Shown one piece after another: positions 1 through 9,985 of a stretch of DNA of 64,000 bases. The translations under genes and the position numbers were made by a program. The number at the start of each line of letters is the position of its first letter. Positions within the stretch are counted from its first letter, which is position 1. This stretch comes from Mortierella alpina (taxonomy: Eukaryota > Mortierellomycota > Mortierellomycetes > Mortierellales > Mortierellaceae), in assembly GCA_029449245.1 (NCBI GenBank), contig JANATF010000010.1, positions 124,001 through 188,000 of the forward strand, written 5' to 3'. A model generated the notes under the pieces. It was not told the origin of the DNA. It made no database searches and worked only from the letters and a program-made list of their open reading frames with translations.

Positions 1-1314
1 GTGAGAACCTCGACATCCTTGAACTTTGGCGTCAATCCTGCGCGCACGACATTGTCACTGGCAGCCATGCACTCTACACAATCTAAAATAGAACAGACCG
101 CATTAATGCGACACGTATGGGGAACGTCGTTTGTTTGATTAGCGCCCAAAAAAATAATAAAGTTTGTTTTTGAGCATTCTTATCGCCCTGCCAAAAAAAA
201 AATGAACCAAGGATCTCCATTGACTTACCTCCACTCAGATACGCATGCGGCTCGTTGGCGGCCAGGAAAATGGCTTGGCCAGGCTGGAGAACGACGTAGT
301 TGAGGAAGAAGCAGCAGAATACACCCACATCTCCTGGGTACTGTGAGTGGATCCTCAGGACCACATCTTCTATCGAGTGCTTCTCGTAGCTATGTCCTGC
401 GGCCTCCAGTCTGCTGATCAACCGCCCCAATTCCTGCTTGACTTTGGACGCCTCGGCAGTCATCAATGCCTTGTACAATGACTTTAGGCCTTGTCTTCCT
501 TCCTTGATGCCCTTGATGCCCTCCATCTCTTCCGACCGCCTGACAGCACTCTGAAAGTCAATCGCCTTGTCGTTGCCAACTAACTCTTGCAGTTCTGGCC
601 ATTGCTGGATTGCGGCCAAGATCTCATTCAGAGGCCGGAATCCACACAGGGCCTCAAACTCTGTCAATGCGAGGGCCATCTCAGGCTTGTGGTTGTCATC
701 CTTGTACAGATCAGGGCGATCCTTGAACAGTTGTTCCGCAAGAGCCTTGTCGGGATGTGCCTGGATCGAGAGAGCTTTTCCGATGGAGAGGACCTTGAAG
801 AGGAAGGGGAGATGGCCATTGTATTTTTCATGAAAGTGTGGGGTCGAGAGCTGGGGGTTGGCCTTCAGGATCGATTCGAGTGTCTTGTTGGACTGATACA
901 ACTTTGACGGTCCGTTGGGATGTGTGCCCATCCACAGCTATGTATCAAGAAGGCGATAAGGGCAGATAGTATCAGCGAGCAGTCTCTTTGCGCGTCTTAT
1001 CTTTTTCCGCTCCACCTCCACATACTCGGACATTTGAATGTTCGAGGGCGTGTGAAAAATCGCCGAGGACCAAGGCACAGCGCGCAAGGCACATCGCATA
1101 ACGCCACGCGTCTGCTGACAGTTACGCGAAGTCAAAAAAAATATATAAGCTCCATGGTGCGAGTTACCTCTGCATAGGGACGAGCCTCGTCCACGACGAA
1201 TCCAGGCGAGGATGCAGCAAACTGTGCGGCCTTGGAGGAGGAACCGACCTTGCCCCAGTCGTAGGACTGTGCCGAGCAGTCGAGACGGAAGATAGAAGGC
1301 GGTGCTGAGCTCAT
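1..1314 (-). CDS. PMI40: Mannose-6-phosphate isomerase, type I (3' end outside window)
   Basis: This enzyme interconverts fructose-6-phosphate and mannose-6-phosphate in the cytosol, feeding GDP-mannose for glycosylation and the cell wall. The exons are 1168-1314, 229-937 and <1-73, read leftwards. The start is the ATG at 1314, giving [13 protein letters not shown] followed by QSYDWGK. Family landmarks are [11 protein letters not shown] across the first junction, the zinc-site motif QAHPDK, the GFRP segment, [10 protein letters not shown], and [19 protein letters not shown] in exon 3. Both introns are GT-AG and the frame is kept across each (phases 0 and 1). The visible part covers about 310 of the usual roughly 400-450 residues. 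The C-terminal part of the cupin fold runs off the left edge. The call is secure from motif order. Confidence 0.95.
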
Positions 1315-1783
1315 GGTGCGTTTGAGTGTCTTGGGTCGAAAGGGTATGTGGGGTAGGGCTGGGTGTTGTGAGTGGCAGGAATAGGAGGGAGAGAGAGAGA
1401 ACGAGAGTACGAGAGGACGAGCGTAGGTCTACAACAGGGATGAGGAATGGAAGACAGGAGAGATGGAAAGAGGCGAATGGGGAGCAGAGTGATGGAATGA
1501 CGTGAATGAAGATGAAGAGGAAAGAAGGGAAAGTCTGATATGTCTGGCGAAGTTGCGCCCCTCCTGCGAGGACTGCGTTTTCGTCTCTTCTTTTTTTTGA
1601 CGTGGAGCACTCTGCTCGCCATCCCATCTGCCACCAAACGCCCATCCTTCTCATCATCCACGGACACACAGCACTCACAGCACACCCGCGCGACTCCCTC
1701 TTGCAGCAGGCACACCGGTAATCACAAGCATACACACGCGCGCACCATCATCCATCACACTTCCATCCGACAACCGCCTGCCA

Positions 1784-2671
1784 ATGATGACTGCTGCCGT
1801 TGCTAAAGACACACACGACACCACCACGGGCAATGGCGCCTCATCAAAGCAAAACTCGTCCATCCGCTTCACAGTCGGCAAGGTCGATGCCGGCATGACC
1901 ATCCTCCTGACCGAGGACCATCATCTCATCGAGTTCCCATCCCTCCTCCTGCCAAAGGGCGTCACCGCAGGATCCGTCGTCAACATCTCAGTCAACCGCA
2001 ATCTCGAAGAGGAACAGCATCGCCGGGACGAATTCTGGGCCCTGCAGGACGAGATTCTCGACCAGTTCGGCAAGAACCCCCCAAAGACCCCCACCTTGCG
2101 CGTCAAGTCGTTGACCCAATCCACCTGCACGCTAGAATGGGACTCGCTCGTCCTCAACCAAGCCAGTCTCCGCTCGCTGGATGTCTACAAGAACGGCGTC
2201 AAACAAGGACAAACGATCGCGAGCCCCTTCCACACCAACCAATACAAGCTCTCAGGACTGGAAATCGACCACGAGTTCAGCTTTTATATCGAGATCAAGA
2301 CCTCTGCTGGAACACTCAGGAGCAATGAGGTGAAGGCCAGGACCCACACACTTGAAAACTTGACAGGAACCAACATTTGCTTTGGCGTTTTTGAATCGGA
2401 CGCGGCTCTGGAAGAGTGCAAGAAACTCGTTCTCGAGATTGGAGGCACATGGACCGAAGATGTTGGCATCGAGACGACACACCTCTTGTGCCATGTCCAA
2501 GGTGGATACAACTATGAAGCTGCATTGCAGCAATCTATTCCTATCGTCAAGCCTGAATGGCTCAAGGCTTGCGTAGAACACAAGAAGCTGCAGGCGGCCC
2601 TGCCTTATTACCTGGTCCAGCCCAACAGCAATGGCATCTCCAGCCATCCCGACACGCCAGCGCAGGAGTAG
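1784..2671 (+). CDS. CHS5: Chs5, exomer scaffold (FN3-BRCT) for Golgi export of chitin synthase
   Basis: This is a 295-residue protein read from a single exon. In yeast, Chs5 with Arf1 and ChAPs proteins forms the exomer coat that carries chitin synthase Chs3 from the trans-Golgi to the surface. The domains in order are an N-terminal dimerisation region (about 25-85, with FTVGKVDAGMTILLT and LLLPKGVTAGSVVNI), a fibronectin type III domain (about 90-185, TPTLRVKSLTQSTCTLEWD) and a BRCT domain (about 190-275, TNICFGVF to VKPEWLKACVEHKK). It lacks the long Lys-rich tail of yeast Chs5 (about 670 residues) and stops soon after the BRCT domain. Two adjacent ATGs (1784 and 1787) are equally good starts. 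The upstream leader is CA-rich. Confidence 0.9.
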   Translation: MMTAAVAKDTHDTTTGNGASSKQNSSIRFTVGKVDAGMTILLTEDHHLIEFPSLLLPKGVTAGSVVNISVNRNLEEEQHRRDEFWALQDEILDQFGKNPPKTPTLRVKSLTQSTCTLEWDSLVLNQASLRSLDVYKNGVKQGQTIASPFHTNQYKLSGLEIDHEFSFYIEIKTSAGTLRSNEVKARTHTLENLTGTNICFGVFESDAALEECKKLVLEIGGTWTEDVGIETTHLLCHVQGGYNYEAALQQSIPIVKPEWLKACVEHKKLQAALPYYLVQPNSNGISSHPDTPAQE

Positions 2672-3174
2672 ATCTCTTCTTTTTTTTTGTTCTTACCTCC
2701 CCCCAGCCGCCATTTGGACCCCCAACCAAACTTAAGAGCTATATAAAGCAAAGCATTATTCTGTCTCAAGCAAAAGAACACTTGTTCTGAGAAACGGGTG
2801 CAGGGTAGCTGGCGACAAGGGGTCCTTTTGCAATCCCGAATTCCAAGACTGATTATTTGGCAAATATGACTCGTATAGAGCGAGAGTGCATTGACACTAG
2901 CATTGTAGACAAGTAGACAAGTTGACAAGTAGTCAAGTTTTTATTTAAAAAGACCATCGAAGGGTAACGCGAAGTTTACTAGAACAGGCGATATGAAACT
3001 GATGAGCAAACCCAGGAGTGGTGATAAAGGAAAAGGGGCGCGACGATGTTGCTACTACTTGTGTAAAAGCAATTCTTGTATGGAGAGATTTGCATGAGTA
3101 GGCACTGAACCTCCAAGGGGGGGGGGGGGGGGGGGTTAGGGTACAGAAATCGCGCGTTCTGTCACGAGAGGAGC
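2672..3174. other. Convergent intergenic region between Chs5 and histone H3
   Basis: This roughly 500-base stretch holds the 3' flanks of two convergent genes. I see no open frame that looks coding. The only structure is a homopolymer of 19 G residues at 3117-3135, about 40 bases beyond the H3 stop, which would be a C tract in the H3 3' untranslated region. Confidence 0.6.
3117..3135. repeat. Homopolymer (G)19
   Basis: This is a run of 19 consecutive G residues on the plus strand, 39 bases past the end of the H3 coding region. Runs this long are length-variable and prone to sequencing error, so the exact count is uncertain. Confidence 0.9.
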
Positions 3175-3600
<426 letters not shown>

Positions 3601-4008
3601 CTACTTGCAAGGGAACAGGGAGGAAGGTGGTCAGGAGTTGGGTTGTGGGAGTACAAATAAGGGCAATCAGAGAGGCAATGAGAGGAGTGAGAGCAGGAAT
3701 GAGGTTGATGCGGTGGCTGAAGGACGGCGAGGGCTCATTAGCCTGGCAGGTGGTTTCAAGAGGAGACGGGAGAGTGGGCAAGCTGGATGAGGTTGGAATG
3801 AGGAATGGATGCAGCATTCGTATGGGGGCCATGGGCGGGACAGAGTTCGTTTGACAAGGCCACCGCCAGAGGACAAAGCAGGGGTGCTACAGTCGTGTCC
3901 ATGCCTGGACAGCGAAAAAGGCTGTGTGGACGCATATGTGTGCAAGGGACGGGTGTGTGCGAGGGACAGGCCATGGGACGGCAGCTCTTGCTCCAGCTCC
4001 TCTCTTAC
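3601..4008 (-). other. Probable intron in the 5' untranslated region of histone H3
   Basis: Reading leftwards, a strong donor (CGCAAG then gtaagaga) lies at 4009/4008. An acceptor (tgcaagtag) ends at 3601, only 15 bases before the H3 ATG. A TATA-like element sits upstream at about 4182-4189. Together they suggest a transcript starting near 4150, with a 5' leader spliced just before the start codon. This is inferred from splice-site sequence only. Confidence 0.5.
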
Positions 4009-4181
4009 CTTGCGGGTGTGTGCGCACGTGTGTGTGTTTGCGGTGTGGTGGGTTGTGCCGGGCGGTGTGTGGCTGCAGTTGGATGGTGCTGAAGAGAGTG
4101 AGCGAGAGAAGGAGAGAAGGAGAGAAAGTGAGAAAGAAAGAGAGAAAGAAGCAAACCAGCACAACGGGGGCTCGCCGCTGC

Positions 4182-4189
4182 TTATATCG
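4182..4189 (-). promoter_or_regulatory. TATA-like element upstream of histone H3
   Basis: On the minus strand the sequence reads gatataag, about 170 bases upstream of the proposed 5' leader donor. It is the clearest TATA-type site between H3 and the divergent carotenoid oxygenase gene. Its assignment to H3 is an inference from spacing and orientation. Confidence 0.4.
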
Positions 4190-4570
4190 CTGTTCGCCTC
4201 CAGGCCAAGACCAAAAAGTTGCTTGCGAGCGAAAGCCACCGGATATGCTGCTTTGCTGCTTCCTCCTCCAGTCTCGTCGTGTCGTAGTGCCGTCCACAGT
4301 GCCTCAGCCGTGCGGACAGGCCAGGCGACTGCCAGATTGAGTTCAAAAGGCGCCTTGCAAAAGGGAGTCGCAGCAGACGCAAACGACCAAGATCGTCGGT
4401 AGGAGGGTCACGCTGCGGGGACTACACTATCTAGTACGTACAATCTGCTCGCACGTACACGCCCTTGGCTCACCCACCCAGCCTTAGGCGTGCTTGCTTG
4501 TCCTCCATGTCTGCCACCACACGCCTTGTCCGCTCTTCCATCCCTACCACACACACCCCAACAATCCGCC

Positions 4571-7149
4571 ATGGAGGAAGTCTCTGAAGTCGAAGTGATC
4601 CAGATGGAGGACGCCGACATCATCGCCCCAGCCGCCAAATCAACCCTCATCGAAACCACCGACACTGCCGATGGTGCCGCGGCATCAGCCACCACTGCCG
4701 TCAGCGAAGCCGAGGGCGACAGCCTGCAGGCCTCCGCAGTCCTCCCTGCCGCACCAGCCACGCCCGAAGCCATGGGGGACCATTTCAGCGACGAGAATAT
4801 CACCTTCCACAAGGCAAGTTCTCTCCCTCGTCAAAGAAACGCGCGCTTTGTGAGTCGTGAGAATAGCCTCGTCCATATATCATCCACCCAATGTTGTTAA
4901 CACCTACGCAATGGTTGACAAACACTAGGCGCTGAGGAACGCAGTCTCTACAGAGTCACCCAAACAGCTGGATGTGCAAGGAACCCTCCCGGACTGGATG
5001 ACTGGCTTTCACTACACGCTTAGCCCGGGTATCTTTGAGGTCAAATACCCAAAGATGGTCGTTGTCCATGGAGAGCCGCAGCAGGAAACTAGAACGTTCA
5101 GTTTTGGCCATTGGTTTGACAAGTAAGGCTATCGTTGTCTCTCTTCTTATGGATGACTATTATATCATCTCCTTGTAAGTATCTCACCAATGCGTGAAAG
5201 CATGGCTTGATCCCTTTCTCCCTCTGATAGCATCCCCCAGGTCAACCAGTTTTCGTTCTCTGGATCGAACAATGAGATCAAGTACAGATCTACAAAGCCC
5301 GCACATCGCGCAGAGTCCAAGATCCGTGAACATCAAGGGTACTTGCCCAGCCAGCCGTCGAGCACCTTCCTCACAGACACGAACCAGAGTGTCTTTGCTC
5401 GCCTCCTGTCGACGAGTCATACGCAAGGAAAGCCAAGTCTGGAACCCTGTGGAGCCTCCATCGAAGTTCTTCCTCCGTTCAACGCAGATGGTCGGCGTAC
5501 AGTGTACTGCCAGAACTTTGCCAACCATGTAAGTAAAAAAAAAAAAAAAAACACGATGTATAATTAGATCACCCTATTTTGGAAGTGGGGTTGCTCACAA
5601 GCAGACAAACTTTTGGCTCTTCTTAATGCAATTTATCGCACATAGGTGCTTGAGCTGAACGCAGACACGCTGGAGAAGGGAGGTATTCTGGCTTGGGATG
5701 AGGTCAACCCGCACTTTAAGGGTTCGCACGCCTCACCCCACCCGCACTATGACCCGGTGACGAAAGAACTGATCAACTTTACGATGGAGCATGGATTCCA
5801 CAGCACGCAGTACCACTTTTTCTCCATTACCGAGAAGGAACCCCACGGTTCATTGATCGCGAGCGTCTCTGCAAAAACAAGTCATGTACACTCGTTTGCT
5901 GTGACTCCACGCTACATCATCCTCGTCGTCAGCCCCCTGAATCCGTCGGACGGAGGTGTCAAGTACTCGTGGGGTGCCTCACTTCTGGACGCATTCTCGT
6001 TCAAGCGTCAAGAATCCACGTTCTTCTATGTCATTTCGCGTGTCAAGAGAAGACATATTGCCACATTCAAGTCAGAGTCCTTCTTCTTGTACGTCTACCC
6101 CCCTATATCTCCGGGTTGTTCTTTTACGGATGTTCCAAGGATGTTTGAGGAAACAACCACTGACATCCAAACATTTTATTTCTGGCGACCAATAGCTTCC
6201 ATCACGTCAATGCCTTTGAGGACGCCGCCGACAATGTCTATCTAGACTTCACACTCTACTCGGACGATACCATCGCCCACCAACTCAGCCTCTCTGCGTT
6301 GCTGTCCCAATCCTCCCCTTCTCTGACTCGCCCCATCCTGTGTCGATTCGAACTCGCCAATGTCCAAGCCGAAGCTCAGAGACTCGAGAACTACAACACA
6401 GCCATGGCCAACACCAGCCCTGTGGACAAATTGCGTGGACTGATGCGTCGTGTGAGCGTGGGCCAAGGAAACTCCAACTATGCAGTCCCGGAAAAGAACT
6501 CGAATGCTATCCCGATGGCGACCAGGATCCGTAGCACCCCTGGAGTCGAGTTGCCCAGGATCAACCCAATCTATCATGGTCTGGACTACAAGTACACATG
6601 GGGTGTTGGTTTGACCGAGCAAGGCTCTGGCGAGATGTATGATTGTATCATGAAGTTGCATGTCAAAGGCGATGCCGAACCTATCGTCTGGACCCAGGTA
6701 AGAGGACGACAATGATGATGATGAAAATGTGGATGACACGGACAGAGAGACAACGAGAAAAGATTGACGGACAATGGCACGCGCGTGGGTAATGTCCACT
6801 GACGAATAATGCTGACTTTTTGTTTTTGTCCACCTCCACCCAAAAAACTGTCCGTTAGAAAAACTGCTACCCAAGTGAGGCTGTGTTTGTGCCTCCTCCA
6901 GTTTTTGACCAGGGCGAGGATGCCGGTGTGGTCGTGAGTGTGGTGTACGACGCCGAGGCAAACTTCTCGTTCGTGTTGGTTTTGGACGCCAAGGATCTGA
7001 CCGAAAAGGCGAGAGCGATCCTGCCCGAGATCGTCCCTCTCTCGTTCACGAACGGCTGCTTTGCTTTGGGAGACATCAGTCGAGGCATGCAGGAGGCGCC
7101 ATCGCAGCAAAGCAATATCAGTGATGACGAGCAGGAGGAGGAGGAGTAG
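4571..7149 (+). CDS. Carotenoid cleavage oxygenase, RPE65/beta-carotene oxygenase family
   Basis: This family cleaves carotenoid double bonds with a non-haem Fe(II) held by four His; in Mucoromycota such enzymes feed apocarotenoid (trisporoid) pathways. The exons are 4571-4849, 4929-5122, 5231-5528, 5646-6088, 6196-6697 and 6859-7149, giving 668 residues. The first donor may instead be a GC site after 4813, which gives 656 residues. Landmarks are VQGTLPDWMTGF, HWFDN, HPH (H289/H291), HVHSF (H339), FFHHVNAFED (about 405-414), ELPRIN and the C-terminal EDAGVVVSVVYD then LDAKDLTEKARA. The fourth His, usually in a Phe-His-Gly motif near the C-terminus, is Thr636 here (LSFTNGCF). An acidic tail follows. 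The N-terminal 80 or so residues are acidic and Ala/Thr-rich and are not family-conserved. Family assignment is firm; substrate is unknown. Confidence 0.9.
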
Positions 7150-7348
7150 TCTTTTTTTTTTTTCTTTTTTTTTTCCAATGAACAGGTCGGGATCAAACCC
7201 TCCCTCCATCCACCCTTCCATACCCCCTCACCATTTACCCTCGGTCCAAACTGGTTCAACCCTTGTGCTGTTTTTTTTTGTATATAACAACATACTTCTA
7301 AGTCTACAGGTTTTATATATATAAAAATGTTTGATGTCTATCCCAAAT

Positions 7349-8780
7349 CTAAGCGCTTTCGACCTTTGCAAACTCGCCAAAGCTCTGGATGATATAAGTG
7401 GGCTTGATGGGCTGCTCGGGGTCCATGGCCTCCTTCTCGGTCGAGACACCCGTCAAGACCATGAGCGTGGCAATGTTACCCTGGGCACCAAAGTCAATGT
7501 CTGTGTCGAGACGATCGCCGACCATACATGTCCTCGAGGGATCAGTGTGGTAGCTATCAGAAGGAACGAGAGATAAGGGGGGGGGGCGCGCGGGTGATTA
7601 GGATTTTTAGAGGAGGAATAGATTTTCCATTTCATCCAATCGGAAGCAAAAGAAAAAGGAGAGGGGAGGGAGAGCGGCGGAGGCGCCTTTCGCTTACTTT
7701 GAAAAGAAGCAATCCAGCATGGGCTTGTTGGGCTTGCCCATCACCAGCGGCTGACGCTTCAGTGAGTGGATCAGGGGCTGTACAAGCGATCCGGTTCCTG
7801 GGTAGATGCCGTTGGGTGCTGGGAAGGTCGAATCGTCGTTCGTGAGAATGAAATGAACCTTCTCATCGCTGTTAAGGTAGGTGAACGCCTTGGCAAACTT
7901 GTGATAGTTCAGGTTGAGGTCGAATCCGCAGACGACTGCGCCGATCGATGGGTCCTGACTGATGGTGCCAAAGTCGGCATGAGTCATGATCACTCCATTG
8001 TCCTCCTATCAGACAAAAAAAGAGACCAACGGACACACACACACACAAAGCACGAATACAAGAAAACACACGTTAGAAAATAATAAAACAAGAACATTCC
8101 TTACAGATCACAACAACAAAACCAAAAGGTAGAGAGGGGCTACTTTACAGAGGCGCCAGTGCTGTTGATCCCGACTTCCTTCAACTCATCCACGATTCCA
8201 GACTCGCCAATGACATAGACCCTCTTGTCTTCGGGAAAGTTGATGATGTTTCTGAGGTACACGGCTGTAGCGAAAGCAGAGCTGAAAATGTCCTTTTCGG
8301 AAGCCTGGATGCCGAGTCTTTCAAACTTCTTGACGTAATTAGCACGCGACAGTGTACTGTTGTTCGTGACAAAGACCAACTTCTTGCCTAAGAGTTGTTA
8401 GTTTGGGAGTTGTGAGTAGCTTTGCCTAGTTGGGAAAAACGTCATTGAAAAAAAGTAGTTGGGTTTTGCAAGGTTTTTGTCCTTTACCGTTTTTGCGAAG
8501 AAAGTTGACAGTGTCGAGGATGCCCTCGAGGACGTGGCTGCCATGCCAAAGGACGCCTATGGGTGTTGCAGAGAATGCACCGAGTGCAAGGAGTGATTAG
8601 GAATGCAAAGGCTTGTTACACGAGTAACGGCAAACGTGTGTACAGTGGATGGTGGGATGAGGAATGTAGACTGTCTGTACCATCGCAGTCGAGCAGGAAG
8701 GTGTCGTACTGGTCGAGGAATGTCTTGTAGTCCTCGATGCTGGTGAGCTTCATGGGGGCGGTTGCTGGCGAGGAAGGCAT
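7349..8780 (-). CDS. PHO13: HAD phosphatase, PHO13 / phosphoglycolate phosphatase type
   Basis: This is a cytosolic HAD-superfamily phosphatase (IIA cap type) of the 4-nitrophenylphosphatase/phosphoglycolate phosphatase family. These enzymes are thought to clear toxic side products such as 2-phosphoglycolate. The exons, read leftwards, are 8681-8780, 8488-8556, 8149-8387, 7698-8005 and 7349-7553, giving 306 residues, the usual length. HAD motifs are LLDCDGVLW (motif I, nucleophile and acid Asp), FVTNNST (motif II), MGKPNKPMLD (motif III Lys) and MVGDRLDTDI (motif IV acidic pair). The start at 8780 precedes motif I by about 29 residues, as expected. All four introns are GT-AG. Its promoter is shared with the Cys-rich gene, whose start lies 230 bases away on the other strand. 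Confidence 0.93.
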
Positions 8781-9010
8781 GATGCGAGGAAGTGGACGAG
8801 CTGTGTCGGGACGGAGGGCAAAGAGGCAATGAGACGTTGAGGAATGCAAAGCAAAAAAAGAAGGGACAGCAAAGGATATATTTGTTGAAGACTCCGCTCT
8901 CGGGCCAATGACATTCAGCAGTCATGGCTCGTTGTTTTTTTGTTGTTTCTTTCAGGTCCTCGCCTCCATTCCATTGCACACCTTTACCTCTCCTCCACCT
9001 CTCCGACACC

Positions 9011-9469
9011 ATGTAAGCATAAGCAAAATCCTATCCCCTTCCCACCATGTGCCTGCTGCCTACGATGAAGCCTCTGACGCTGACTCTCTTGACGCCGCAC
9101 CTGGTTGTCTCTCCCTCTGCACACTAGGTGCTGGCGCGTCCACGACAAATACCTGTGCTCGTCCGACAAGAAGCATTTTGAGGAGTGCCACGTCTACTAC
9201 CAAAAGTGCAACTCGTGCCCACACGACCGCGCCCACTGCGGCAACCTGATCATGGAGAGGGAGGCCTCCAAACTATTCCCCTGGAGGTGCAACGTGTGTG
9301 CCCAGAAGGAGTTCATGGACACCACGGGACGCTACAAGACCGAAGGTAAGCCAGATCAGACTAACTCTGCTCCTGAACTATGATCCAATATCTGACCAAC
9401 ATCGTATGCATGGCCACTGACTGCGGCTCCCGTGGTCCTTTCGCTGCTCTAGACTTTTCTCGCTGGTAG
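9011..9469 (+). CDS. Small Cys-rich protein with start codon split by an intron
   Basis: I do not recognise this family. The model is exons 9011-9012 (AT), 9128-9345 and 9453-9469, giving 78 residues. The first intron interrupts the ATG itself: AT, gtaagc ... ctag, then G TGC TGG. The protein begins MCWRVHDKYLC and has eight Cys, several as CxxC-type pairs (KCNSC, RCNVC) with nearby His, and ends EDFSRW. This pattern could bind zinc or form disulfides. No signal peptide is evident, which favours metal binding inside the cell. The total length is a multiple of three, and a poly(A) signal follows at 9573. If the last intron is retained, the C-terminus becomes EGKPDQTNSAPEL instead. Confidence 0.6.
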
Positions 9470-9572
9470 TTTTGGTTCTTTTCTCTCTGCTTCTTTCTTG
9501 CTTCGTCCTCTTTGGCATTCTTTTTGCACCAGTGCGGCCATCCTCATTTTTGAATCGACATCGCCTTGTAAC

Positions 9573-9578
9573 AATAAA
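9573..9578 (+). terminator. AATAAA poly(A) signal after the Cys-rich gene
   Basis: A perfect AATAAA lies about 100 bases after the TAG at 9467-9469, on the same strand as the Cys-rich gene. Confidence 0.5.
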
Positions 9579-9648
9579 TCTTCAACACCACACCCTGATA
9601 TCTATCCGAACGGAGCTGTGTTCTTGCAGACTGATAGACAAGGGGTGT

Positions 9649-9953
9649 TCACAGGAACGGAGCGTCAATGTTGAGCTCCACATCATCGTCATCGTCATCC
9701 TCATCCTCGTGTTCCTCGCCCTCGAGCTGATCCTCCTCTAGACCGTCTTCCTCCTCTCCATAATAATCAGCGTAGCCCTCTGCTCCCTCTCCTTCCTCCT
9801 CTTCAAACTCTCCGAGCTCATGGTCCTCCCCCAGATATCCAACAGTGGCTTCTACTTCTTCATATTCTCGAGAGTACATATGCTGATCTCCTTTAGAAGC
9901 CGCACCAAACTGGACCTCATGCTCACGTTGCTGTTCCTTCTCCTGCGTCGGCG

Positions 9954-9985
<32 letters not shown>

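Noticed and set aside
938-1735. Minus-strand open frame of 265 codons overlapping the phosphomannose isomerase first exon
   Set aside because: It runs through the isomerase's intron and antisense leader sequence, is Ser/Leu-rich low-complexity, and has no recognisable domain.
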